DNA of 48,590 nt from the NCBI GenBank assembly GCA_017645785.1, contig JAGCNW010000035.1:1-48590 (forward strand), given 5' to 3'. This document shows, in pieces, positions 25,929 to 33,541 of the stretch (position 1 is the first letter of the stretch; each line of letters opens with the position of its first letter). Under the pieces are notes generated by a model. That model was not told where the DNA came from, ran no database searches, and saw nothing but the letters and a program-made list of their open reading frames with translations. The position numbers and the translations under genes were made by a program. This DNA is from Treponema sp. GTDB taxonomy: Bacteria; Spirochaetota; Spirochaetia; Treponematales; Treponemataceae.

Positions 25929-26963
25929 TTGAAAAAAGAAAATTTCTATCTATTCATGCAAAGCGTTCCCAAAGCGGAGCTTCATATTCATATTGAAGCC
26001 GTCATAACGCTTGAATCAATCTGCCGTCTCTATGAAAAGCGCTTTGGAAAGAAAATGTCCAAGGCCGAACAAGTGGCTCTCTTTACTTATGAAGATTTGA
26101 ACGGCTTCATCAAGGCTTTCTTGCAAGTCCAGGACTTGTTCACCGAAGTAGGCGACTTTGACTATGTGTTTGACGATTTTGCCCGCTATCTTAAGGGGAA
26201 CGGAATCAACCACTGCGAAGCCTTCTTTGCCCCTTCGGCCTTTGTAAAGAAAGGCTTTGACTACGGCGAAATGGTAAAGAACTTTACCAAGAACATCAAC
26301 AAAATCAAAAAAGAATGCGGAATCGAAATAAAGCTGCTCGTTGACGTTTCCAGAACCTTTGGCTTGGAAAACGCGATGACCAACTACCAGCTGTTCAAAA
26401 GCCATCCAAGTTCCGCGATTATCGGAATCGGCTTGGGCGGAGCGGAACAAAAGGGCCCCTGCAAGGACTTTGGTCCTGTGTTCGAAAAAGCCCACAAAGA
26501 AGGCTTCCACGCCGTAGCCCACGCTGGCGAAGACGTCGGCCCCGAATCAGTTTGGGACGCCATCAAGGTTCTCAACTCGGAGCGAATTGGCCACGGAATC
26601 ACTTCTATCCAAGACGAAAAGCTCATGGACTACTTGGCCAAGGAACAGATTCCGCTTGAGGTCTGCCCCACCAGCAACACATTCACAAAGAAAATCGTTT
26701 CTACAATAGAAGAGCATCCGATCAGGGCTTTCTTTGACAAGGGCCTTTTGGTCACGGTCAACACAGACGACCCGGTATTCTTCAAAGTAACTTTGCTTGA
26801 CGAATTCTGGTCGCTCCACAAAAAGGCCGGCTTTACAATGGACCAAATCAAGGTTTTGTTGCAGAACAGCTACAAGGCTTCGTTCCTTTCGGACGCGCAA
26901 AAGAAAAAGCATCTTAAGGAACTTGACGCGGCATGGGACGAAAACTTTAAGAAGTACAACTAG
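25929..26963 (+). CDS. add: Adenosine/adenine deaminase-family protein
   Basis: A 344-residue metal-dependent amidohydrolase. It has metal ligands H19-x-H21 (ELHIHIEA), then the family motifs AVAHAGED (metal His and catalytic Glu), RIGHG and NTDDP (metal Asp). It hydrolyses adenosine to inosine, or possibly adenine to hypoxanthine; the PKAELHIHIEA start is somewhat like adenine deaminases, while RIGHG and VGPESV resemble adenosine deaminases. Start: GGAG at 25916-25919 directly abuts an ATG at 25920, too close to use; the in-frame TTG at 25929 has a 9-nt spacing and is preferred. Alternative starts are ATG 25920 and ATG 25956. A terminator follows. Confidence 0.85.
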   Translation: MKKENFYLFMQSVPKAELHIHIEAVITLESICRLYEKRFGKKMSKAEQVALFTYEDLNGFIKAFLQVQDLFTEVGDFDYVFDDFARYLKGNGINHCEAFFAPSAFVKKGFDYGEMVKNFTKNINKIKKECGIEIKLLVDVSRTFGLENAMTNYQLFKSHPSSAIIGIGLGGAEQKGPCKDFGPVFEKAHKEGFHAVAHAGEDVGPESVWDAIKVLNSERIGHGITSIQDEKLMDYLAKEQIPLEVCPTSNTFTKKIVSTIEEHPIRAFFDKGLLVTVNTDDPVFFKVTLLDEFWSLHKKAGFTMDQIKVLLQNSYKASFLSDAQKKKHLKELDAAWDENFKKYN

Positions 26964-26986
26964 AACTTGTTCGCAAGCCTAAGAAA

Positions 26987-27011
26987 GCCGCAGCAAGGCG
27001 GCATTTTTTTT
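26987..27011 (+). terminator. Rho-independent terminator after the deaminase gene
   Basis: Stem GCCGC (26987-26991) and GCGGC (26998-27002), 6-nt loop, then a run of eight T (27004-27011). It lies in the short gap before the convergent mnmG gene. Confidence 0.7.
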
Positions 27012-27018
27012 GCCGTTC

Positions 27019-29157
27019 CTATTTTAGATACACCATCAAAAGCATGATGTCGCTGTTGCGGATTCCGCTTATGCGGCTGGCCTGTCCCAAGGTCAGCGGG
27101 CGGACGCTTTCTAGCTTTCCGCGAGACTCCGCGCTAAGAGACGGAATCGAGCCGTAGTCAAAATTTTCAGGAATGCGAAGATTTTCCAAACGATGCATTT
27201 TTTCAACGCGACGGTCTTGCTTTTCTATGTAATACTTGTATTTTACGTCAACCAAGGCGTGCGCCCAAATTTTTGGGTCAAAACCCGGATTCTGCGCGTC
27301 CGGATCCTTTTCCAAAATTTGCATGGCCTCCGCGACGCCCTCGTATTTTTTTAGAACCGCTTCGTATTGCGCCTGGCTTTTTAGGCCGGCGTCAAAGGCT
27401 TTCTTTGCCAAGCGGCGGTCCGCGTCGTCGTAGCGCAACTTTAATCGGTACTCCGCGCGCGCGGTGAACATGCGGTAAGGCTCTTTTGTGCCAAGCGTCA
27501 CTAGGTCGTCAATCAAGACTCCGATGTAGGCTTCGTCGCGGCCAAGAATCAAGGGCTGGTATTTTGGGAGCGAATGGAAGCGCGAAAATCCCGCGGCCTC
27601 CTGAGACGCTTTTAGTTTTTTGTTTAGGACCGCCGCCGTTTTTTGGCTTGCGGCAGCCATTGCGTCCGCGTCGTCTTGGCTAAAGTCAAAGCGGGGGCAA
27701 AAGCAGCCTGGCTCCAGCGAAGCGGCCCGGCCGCCCATCTCGTCGTCGGAAAGAACAAGCGGGCCGCACAATTCTTTGTGGGCCCGGGCGTAGTAGCCTG
27801 CGTTGATTCCTGCGACAAGGCCCTGCCCCGCCGCCTCCTCGTAGCCTGATGTTCCGTTTATTTGGCCAGCGTTAAAAAGGCCCGCGACTCTTTTAGTCTC
27901 AAGGCTTGGGAACAATTGAGTCGGCTCAACGTAATCGTATTCGACTGCGTAGCCGGGTCGGCTTACGACGGCGTTTTCAAAGCCTGTCATTGTCCGCAAA
28001 AACTGGTCTTGGACGGATTCTGGCAGGGAGGAAGAAAGGCCGTTCAAATAAATTTCTTCTGTGCCCAAGCCTTCGGGCTCGACGAATATTTGGTGTCGCT
28101 CGCGCTCGGCAAAACGCATGACTTTGTCTTCTATGCTGGGACAATAGCGCGGGCCAATGCCGTGAATCTTTCCGCTGTACAAGGGAGAGCGGCCGATGTT
28201 GGCGCGAATGATGTCGTGGGTTTTTGTATTTGTGTAAACGACGTGGCAAGGAACCATCGGCCGCTCGATTTTTGGGTCGTCAAAACTGAACGGTATTACC
28301 TCGTCGTCTCCGGGCTGCTCTTCCAAGACGCTAAAGTCAACCGAACTTTTTAGGATGCGCGGCGGAGTTCCGGTCTTTAAGCGGCCGGTGGTAAAGCCAA
28401 GCCGGCGCAAGCTTGCGGTAAGGCCGTAAGCGCCCGCCTCGCCCAAGCGGCCGCAGGGAGCGTCGTATTCGCCGATGAAAATGCGGCCGCCCAAAAAAGT
28501 TCCTGTCGTAAGGACAACGGCTCGGACCGGGATGACGCGGCCGCGCTCGGTGACAATGCCTGTCACTTTTTGCCGCATGCCGCCGCGCGCCGAGTCTGCC
28601 GCGCCGTAGTTTATGGGGCCCGTCTTTTGGCCTTGCGAGCCGTTTTGGCCGCCGCCGTTCGTTCCAGAGTCAGCGTCCCTTCCTTCCGTCCGCGAGTCGC
28701 CGGGAATGCTTCCCGCCGCCGCGCTTGAATCGGAATTGGGCGGAAGGCTTTGGTCGCTTTCTGTCGCGATTATGTCAACGACAGTGTCCATTAATGTAGA
28801 AAGATTTGGAGTTGATTCCAAAACTTGCCGCGCAAGCTGGGAGTACAAAATTTTGTCGGCTTGGCTGCGCGGCGCTTGCACTGCGGGTCCGCGGCTTTTG
28901 TTCAACAAGCGAAACTGAATCATCGAGCGGTCAATCAGCTTTGCCATTTGGCCGCCCAGCGCGTCAATCTCGCAAACGATGTTGCCTTTTGCGATTCCGC
29001 CAATGCTGGGATTGCACGACATTCTTCCAATCGCGTCAACGCTTTGAGTGATTACAAGTGTCTTCAGTCCCATTCGCGCGGCGGCAAGGGCAGCCTCAAT
29101 TCCGGCGTGCCCCGCTCCCACCACGGCGACATCGTAAGAGTCGTAAAAGCCCGGCAT
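27019..29157 (-). CDS. mnmG: tRNA uridine-34 carboxymethylaminomethyl synthase MnmG (GidA), with an inserted low-complexity segment
   Basis: A 712-residue protein. The FAD-binding motif [13 protein letters not shown] is at 12-24, followed by the GidA signatures [13 protein letters not shown] (46-58) and [13 protein letters not shown] (90-102), then TGTFLGG and a full C-terminal tRNA-binding part. With MnmE it installs cmnm5 on U34 of certain tRNAs. Usual length is about 620-640; here a Ser/Gly/Asp/Gln-rich stretch of roughly 60 residues (about 133-194, bases 28576-28761) is inserted in the FAD domain. It keeps the frame open and both flanks are normal. ATG 29157 is chosen; an upstream TTG at 29175 lies in a palindromic repeat. 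Downstream of gpmI on the same strand. Confidence 0.92.
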   Translation of the reverse strand: MPGFYDSYDVAVVGAGHAGIEAALAAARMGLKTLVITQSVDAIGRMSCNPSIGGIAKGNIVCEIDALGGQMAKLIDRSMIQFRLLNKSRGPAVQAPRSQADKILYSQLARQVLESTPNLSTLMDTVVDIIATESDQSLPPNSDSSAAAGSIPGDSRTEGRDADSGTNGGGQNGSQGQKTGPINYGAADSARGGMRQKVTGIVTERGRVIPVRAVVLTTGTFLGGRIFIGEYDAPCGRLGEAGAYGLTASLRRLGFTTGRLKTGTPPRILKSSVDFSVLEEQPGDDEVIPFSFDDPKIERPMVPCHVVYTNTKTHDIIRANIGRSPLYSGKIHGIGPRYCPSIEDKVMRFAERERHQIFVEPEGLGTEEIYLNGLSSSLPESVQDQFLRTMTGFENAVVSRPGYAVEYDYVEPTQLFPSLETKRVAGLFNAGQINGTSGYEEAAGQGLVAGINAGYYARAHKELCGPLVLSDDEMGGRAASLEPGCFCPRFDFSQDDADAMAAASQKTAAVLNKKLKASQEAAGFSRFHSLPKYQPLILGRDEAYIGVLIDDLVTLGTKEPYRMFTARAEYRLKLRYDDADRRLAKKAFDAGLKSQAQYEAVLKKYEGVAEAMQILEKDPDAQNPGFDPKIWAHALVDVKYKYYIEKQDRRVEKMHRLENLRIPENFDYGSIPSLSAESRGKLESVRPLTLGQASRISGIRNSDIMLLMVYLK

Positions 29158-29171
29158 TTTTTTTTGGCAGT

Positions 29172-29212
29172 CCAAAAGATGTCCGGGTCAAGCCCGAACA
29201 TGACGCTTTTGG
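29172..29212. repeat. Palindromic repeat, copy 3
   Basis: Outer arms CCAAAAG (29172-29178) and CTTTTGG (29206-29212) enclose TGTCCGGG/CCCGAACA with a TCAAG loop. The core from AAAAGATGTCCGGG onward is identical over about 30 bp to part of the copy at 3366-3396. It sits between gpmI and mnmG. Confidence 0.8.
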
Positions 29213-29226
29213 AAAAGCCGTTCCTT

Positions 29227-30882
29227 TTATTTCATGTTGACAATGCTCTTGTCGTAGTCAGTCGGCGGAACAAAGCCCATAAGGTTCATGATTGTGGCAG
29301 GCCAAGAAGAAATTCCCAAGCCTTCGTTCAACTTTGTGTTGTCGTATTCGCCCTTGTATTCGGGGTCGTAGATGATTCCAGGAACTGGGTTCAAGCTGTG
29401 AGATGTCTTGGGCTTGGGCTCGCCGTTTGCGTCCTTGGAAACGCTTCCGTCTTTTTTGTGCTCGTACATGTCGTCGCTGTTTCCGTGGTCGGCCGTGATG
29501 CACATGATTCCGCCGGCTTCCTCGATGGCGGCCTTAAGGCGGCCAAGCTGCAAGTCCATTCCTTCCATAGAGCAAACAACGGCGTTGAAAACTCCCGTGT
29601 GGCCGACCATGTCGCCGTTGGGATAGTTAAGGCGAATGTGGTCGTACTTTCCGCTCTTGATCGCTTCGATGACTTTGTCGGTGATTTCGGCGCACTTCAT
29701 CCAGGGGCGCTGCTCAAAGGGAACTACGTCAGACGGAACTTCGACGTAAGTCTCAAGGCTCTTGTCAAATTCGCCGGGGCGGTTTCCGTTAAAGAAGTAT
29801 GTGACGTGTCCGTACTTTTGGGTTTCGCTTATCGCCATAAGATGAACGCCGCTCTTTGTAAGGTACTCTCCCATCGTGCGGTCGATGCTGGGCGGGTTGA
29901 CCAAGTACTGCGCGGGCTTGTGGTTGTCTCCGTCGTATTCCATCATTCCGGCGTACTCAACTGCGGGAACGCGCTTTCTGTCAAAGTGCGGAAAGTCCTT
30001 TTCCTCAAAGGCGGCAGTGATTTCCAAGGCGCGGTCGCCGCGGAAGTTAAAGTAAACGACACTGTCTCCGTCCTCGATTGTTCCGACGGGCTTTCCGTCT
30101 TTTGCGATTACGAACTCATGCATGTCCTGGTCAAGAACGCCGGGAACTTCCTTGCGGTAAGTTTCGATCGCTTCGACCGCGCTTGCGAACTGGCGGCCTT
30201 CGCCCAAAACGTGGGCCTTCCAGCCGCGCTCGACCATGCTCCAGTCGGCGTTGTAGCGGTCCATTGTCATGTACATGCGGCCGCCGCCGGAAGCGATTTG
30301 GCAGTCCGCTCCAAGGCCGGCCAAAAATTCCTGCAAGGGTCCAAAGTAGTCCAAGGCGCTTGTGGGCGGAACGTCGCGTCCGTCAAGCAATGCGTGAACG
30401 CGAATCTTTTTAACGCCTTCCTTTACGGCTTGGGCGCACATGGCCTTAAGGTGGTCGATGTGCGAGTGGACGTTTCCGTCAGAAACAAGTCCGATAAAGT
30501 GAAGGGTTGAGTTTTTATCCTGAACGTTCTTTACAAGCTTTTTCCAAACGTCGCCCTGGTACATGGAGCCTGACGCGATTGACTCGCCGACCAATTTGGC
30601 GCCTTGCGCGAAGACGCGGCCGCAGCCCATCGCGTTGTGGCCCACTTCGCTGTTTCCCATGTCGTCGTCAGTCGGAAGGCCAACGGCGGTTCCGTGCGCC
30701 TTTAGCTTTGTGTTGGGGCAGTTGGCCTTGAACCAGTCAAGGTACTTCATTTTTGAAGCCTTTACAGCGTCGCCCTCTTCGTATTTTCCGTAGCCAACGC
30801 CGTCCATAATAACAAGAACAACAGGACCGCGGCGGCCCTTCCAATTGGGATTTTTCTGCAACGCATGCATTGTGTCAGACAT
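29227..30882 (-). CDS. gpmI: 2,3-bisphosphoglycerate-independent phosphoglycerate mutase
   Basis: A 551-residue metalloenzyme of the alkaline phosphatase superfamily. VVLVIMDGVGYG (21-32) carries the first metal Asp; MGNSEVGH (75-82) carries the nucleophile Ser78. HALLDGRDVPP and TADHGNSDDM are the other metal/substrate motifs. It interconverts 3- and 2-phosphoglycerate in glycolysis and gluconeogenesis. GGAG 8 nt before the ATG gives a normal ribosome binding site. mnmG lies downstream after 69 bp containing a palindromic repeat. Confidence 0.94.
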   Translation of the reverse strand: MSDTMHALQKNPNWKGRRGPVVLVIMDGVGYGKYEEGDAVKASKMKYLDWFKANCPNTKLKAHGTAVGLPTDDDMGNSEVGHNAMGCGRVFAQGAKLVGESIASGSMYQGDVWKKLVKNVQDKNSTLHFIGLVSDGNVHSHIDHLKAMCAQAVKEGVKKIRVHALLDGRDVPPTSALDYFGPLQEFLAGLGADCQIASGGGRMYMTMDRYNADWSMVERGWKAHVLGEGRQFASAVEAIETYRKEVPGVLDQDMHEFVIAKDGKPVGTIEDGDSVVYFNFRGDRALEITAAFEEKDFPHFDRKRVPAVEYAGMMEYDGDNHKPAQYLVNPPSIDRTMGEYLTKSGVHLMAISETQKYGHVTYFFNGNRPGEFDKSLETYVEVPSDVVPFEQRPWMKCAEITDKVIEAIKSGKYDHIRLNYPNGDMVGHTGVFNAVVCSMEGMDLQLGRLKAAIEEAGGIMCITADHGNSDDMYEHKKDGSVSKDANGEPKPKTSHSLNPVPGIIYDPEYKGEYDNTKLNEGLGISSWPATIMNLMGFVPPTDYDKSIVNMK

Positions 30883-30927
30883 ATTATATCTCCTATAAAA
30901 TACAATGAATGAAGTTAGTCTAGCCTT

Positions 30928-30956
30928 ATTATAGTGAATTCAACAGTTTAGCGCAA
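30928..30956 (-). promoter_or_regulatory. Promoter of gpmI
   Basis: Minus-strand TTGCGC (30951-30956), 17 bp, TATAAT (30928-30933). The leader would be about 40 nt and includes a GGAG site, unlike the leaderless promoters elsewhere in the window. Confidence 0.6.
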
Positions 30957-31014
30957 TGCGTTTTTTGGGGCGGAGGAACGAGAGGAACTAGTTAATTTCA
31001 GCGACGCCAAGTAT

Positions 31015-31248
31015 TTACTTAGCGTTATAATACAAATCGTCCGGGCAGATGTCTTGGCCGTTTGGCCATTCAACATTGAAGCCATTGGCGCGAACGCTTT
31101 TAAAATAAGCGCTGTCGTTCAACTGGCCGAACCACGAGCCCTTTATGTATGGTTTTACGTCAAAGCGCTTTCGCTCGCCGTTGTCAAATTCCAAGAGAAG
31201 AATATAATCGTTTTCCGCAAAAACTGCGGTCACAGTAGGTCTAAGCAT
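31015..31248 (-). CDS. DUF2442 family protein
   Basis: A 77-residue protein with the typical DUF2442 layout: TVTAVFAENDYILLLEFDNGERKRFDVKPY in the N-terminal half and an ending around NVEWPNGQDICPDDLYY. The family is small and cytoplasmic; many members sit beside toxin-antitoxin-like or DUF4160 genes, but no such partner is seen here. GAGG is 4 nt before the ATG. Function unknown. The nearest genes are gpmI (different transcription unit) and an empty stretch upstream. Confidence 0.8.
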   Translation of the reverse strand: MLRPTVTAVFAENDYILLLEFDNGERKRFDVKPYIKGSWFGQLNDSAYFKSVRANGFNVEWPNGQDICPDDLYYNAK

Positions 31249-31442
31249 AGCGCCTCATTTTAGCGGTTCGATTTTAGCGCAATATGAGATTTTTGCAAGT
31301 CCTAGCTTGTATTAACGCTCAAGAACGCGCGTTTTTTGCATTGACTTTCTTTTCGCAAGCGAAGCGTTGCGACTTATGCGGCGACAAATATTTTAGGTCT
31401 TCATTCAGTTTTCTCGCCGCTCTTTTGCTAGTGGCAGTTTAT
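31249..31442. other. Intergenic stretch without a recognisable gene
   Basis: 194 bp between the DUF2442 gene and the Pr6Pr-like gene. A plus-strand open frame begins at 31284 but runs into the antisense of the Pr6Pr-like gene. It holds one member of a 19-bp near-repeat (31340-31358) whose partner is at 32225-32243. Confidence 0.5.
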
Positions 31443-32177
31443 TCAAACGTCCGCCGAGCGCTCTTTGCGGGCCTTCAATTTTCCAAGCAAAAGGAAGAGA
31501 AAGCCAAAAACGGCAAGGCCTATTCCTATTGCCAAAAACAAGAGGCAAAGGCCTTTTAGGCTCCGGCCGTTGTCAAGATTGGTAAAGCCGTAAGGGTAAT
31601 ATTGGCCCCAAAGGTTTTGCGGAATGGCGCCGCCAAAAAATGCTCTCGCGGACAAGGCGCGGCGCATAATTATAAAGCACCACGAGATTGGAATGACCAT
31701 TCCCAAAAGCGGAAAATTTTTTTTATGCTTTCCCGGAAATAGAATTTCGTCCGCAATCGTAAAAATCGGAAGGATAAAATGCTTGAACGTCGAGCCAAAA
31801 GTCCAATAGTTGGCCGTCCAAATTTTGTCAGGAAGAACAAAGGCGGCGATGAGGAATGTCGCTGTCATCATTATGGCGGCGCAAAAATTCAGCAAAGAGT
31901 GAAGGACTGTCTGGTCCGAAGTCTTTGCATTTTGAACACCTTTCGCTTTTTGTAAAATCTCAAAGGCAAGGCTCGCCGTCGCGGCGGCAAAAGAAATCCA
32001 AGCAGACCAAGACGTAAAAAAAAGCGCCACGGGCCGGCCATCGCCGCCAAGCGACTTTACATGATCGATGAATGTGAACGCAAACGACACAAGCGCCGCC
32101 AAAAACCAAAGGATTCTGAATGACAAGCGGACATGATTATTTTTCGCGCCGCAATTTTTGTTTTGAACGTCTTCCAT
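31443..32177 (-). CDS. Pr6Pr-like integral membrane protein
   Basis: A 244-residue protein with about six hydrophobic segments, characteristic of the Pr6Pr (FAR-17a/AIG1-like) family: a first segment at about 20-40, the WTANYWTFGSTFKHFILPIF region, an IPISWCFIIMRR segment and the NLWGQYYPYGFTNLD motif before the last helix. The biochemical role in bacteria is unknown. ATG 32177 (MEDVQNKN) is chosen, since the open frame upstream to 32336 has no similarity to the family and covers a promoter-like region. The ribosome binding site is weak. Confidence 0.7.
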   Translation of the reverse strand: MEDVQNKNCGAKNNHVRLSFRILWFLAALVSFAFTFIDHVKSLGGDGRPVALFFTSWSAWISFAAATASLAFEILQKAKGVQNAKTSDQTVLHSLLNFCAAIMMTATFLIAAFVLPDKIWTANYWTFGSTFKHFILPIFTIADEILFPGKHKKNFPLLGMVIPISWCFIIMRRALSARAFFGGAIPQNLWGQYYPYGFTNLDNGRSLKGLCLLFLAIGIGLAVFGFLFLLLGKLKARKERSADV

Positions 32178-32225
32178 AAAACAATAATAACGCTTTTTCG
32201 AGACAAACGCAATAGGCTTTGCATA

Positions 32226-32255
32226 TTGACTTTCTTTCCGCAATAAGATTATTCT
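32226..32255 (+). promoter_or_regulatory. Possible promoter for the 32.3-36.9 kb exported-protein cluster
   Basis: TTGACT (32226-32231), 18 bp, TATTCT (32250-32255), on the plus strand upstream of the small TTG-started open frame and the LRR gene. No closer promoter to the LRR gene stood out. Confidence 0.35.
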
Positions 32256-32319
32256 ATACCAGAAAGGACAAAAAAAACGGAGCGGCAAAACGCAAAGGGT
32301 ATTTTGTCGGAGCCGCGAC

Positions 32320-32520
32320 TTGGAAAACCCGGTCAAAGTGGTTTACGATTTTACCGCGCCTGAAAATTCCTGGCTTTTGGACATAAAGCATCGGGGGAGC
32401 CTTGCGGTCTTTTTAGCCACTTTTTTTTGCTTGGCCGCCATCGCGCTTCATTGTGTCATGACAACCGACGTCGCGGCCACGGCAAAAGAAGTTTTTGCGA
32501 TGCTTTCCGACAAACTGTAG
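32320..32520 (+). CDS. Small single-span membrane protein, hypothetical
   Basis: A 66-codon frame starting with TTG, with GGAG 7 nt upstream. It has one hydrophobic segment (about residues 28-49, SLAVFLATFFCLAAIALHC) after a polar N-terminus and a short polar tail. It resembles no family I know. It sits in front of the LRR gene on the same strand and downstream of a promoter-like sequence. It could be a non-coding leader instead; I give it moderate to low confidence. Confidence 0.4.
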   Translation: MENPVKVVYDFTAPENSWLLDIKHRGSLAVFLATFFCLAAIALHCVMTTDVAATAKEVFAMLSDKL

Positions 32521-32575
32521 AAGAAGTTCAGCGCGCTTAAAACAATAGAGGAAACAAATGAAAAAAGGAGATTCT

Positions 32576-33541
32576 ATGGCAAAAGCAAAAACCGCATTCG
32601 CAGTCTGCCTTATGGCGGCCATGGCGCTGGCCTCGCTCGGCGCGAAGGATTTTTATACCGTGGAGGAATTTTCCTCGGTAGAAATTGATTCCGATACAAG
32701 CGTGAAAATCGTGGATACCCTTGACGAGGAGACGCAGAGAAAACTTGTGGCCGCCTGCAACAAGCTAAAAGGCAAAATCGCGCTTGACTTGTCCGCCTGC
32801 GGCTTTGGAGGCGGCGAGGCCAAGATTGATTTTTTTCACATCGGGAACGTCCGCTCATGCGTTTTGCCCGCGCGGACAAAAACCGTCGTCAACTTTGACT
32901 GCGATGATTTGGAAGAAATCAAGCTGCCTGCCGGCCTTGAAAAAATCGCCTGCCACGCGTTTTTTGAAAGCGGCTTAAAGTCTGTTGACATTCCTTCTTC
33001 CGTCCAATATGTGGGCGCCTGCGCTTTTGGCGACTGCAATTCCTTAAAGTTCATAAAAACCAACAACAATCCCAATGAAAAAAAATGGTCCATGGCTTGG
33101 TCTGCATGGAACGGCGCGGCAATAATCCAGAACGGCGCTTGGGAGGAAAAAGAGACAGAGCCTGCGGACAATCCCAACAAAATTGAATTTGACCACAAGG
33201 TCTATTATTTAATCGGCGGAAAGCTGAACATGAAAATCCGCCTTGGAACCCCTCCCGAAAAAAGCCAAAAGGCAAAGCTATATTTTTACGACGCGCACAA
33301 CGGCTCTTCCGCCCAAGGCTACATTGCGGCAAAGCTAAAAAAGGGCAAAAGTGAATTTGAGGTAAAAGACTTCCCCGCCTTTCAAATAGGAATCGCGGAG
33401 TCAGACCTGTTCCGCGCGATTTACAAAGAGTGCGGCGACTACTGGGTCAAGCTTGTGTGCGAGCTGGAACTGGCGGACGGAAGCAAAATCCCATTGGACG
33501 GCTCGGCTCGGCTTTACTTTGACGGGATGCCAATGTTGTAA
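32576..33541 (+). CDS. Secreted BspA-like leucine-rich-repeat protein
   Basis: A 321-residue exported protein. The signal peptide (about 1-24, ending SLGA) is followed by irregular LRR_5/BspA-type repeats around residues 65-155, with the spacing seen in LKSVDIPSSVQYVGACAFGDC. A C-terminal domain of about 140 residues is not recognised. BspA-like LRR proteins of oral and gut spirochaetes and Bacteroidetes are surface proteins, some of which bind host matrix. The start ATG 32576 has GGAG 5 nt upstream; an in-frame ATG at 32558 is the alternative. The stop codon overlaps the next ATG by one base (TAATG), so the following lipoprotein is coupled. Confidence 0.75.
   Translation: MAKAKTAFAVCLMAAMALASLGAKDFYTVEEFSSVEIDSDTSVKIVDTLDEETQRKLVAACNKLKGKIALDLSACGFGGGEAKIDFFHIGNVRSCVLPARTKTVVNFDCDDLEEIKLPAGLEKIACHAFFESGLKSVDIPSSVQYVGACAFGDCNSLKFIKTNNNPNEKKWSMAWSAWNGAAIIQNGAWEEKETEPADNPNKIEFDHKVYYLIGGKLNMKIRLGTPPEKSQKAKLYFYDAHNGSSAQGYIAAKLKKGKSEFEVKDFPAFQIGIAESDLFRAIYKECGDYWVKLVCELELADGSKIPLDGSARLYFDGMPML

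Noticed and set aside
28825..30510. A 561-codon open frame on the plus strand
   Set aside because: It lies antisense to gpmI and the 5' part of mnmG, has no ribosome binding site or family resemblance, and arises from the codon bias of the minus-strand genes.
31284..31559. A plus-strand frame of 91 codons starting in the intergenic stretch
   Set aside because: More than a third of it is antisense to the Pr6Pr-like gene, composition is not protein-like, and no ribosome binding site is seen.
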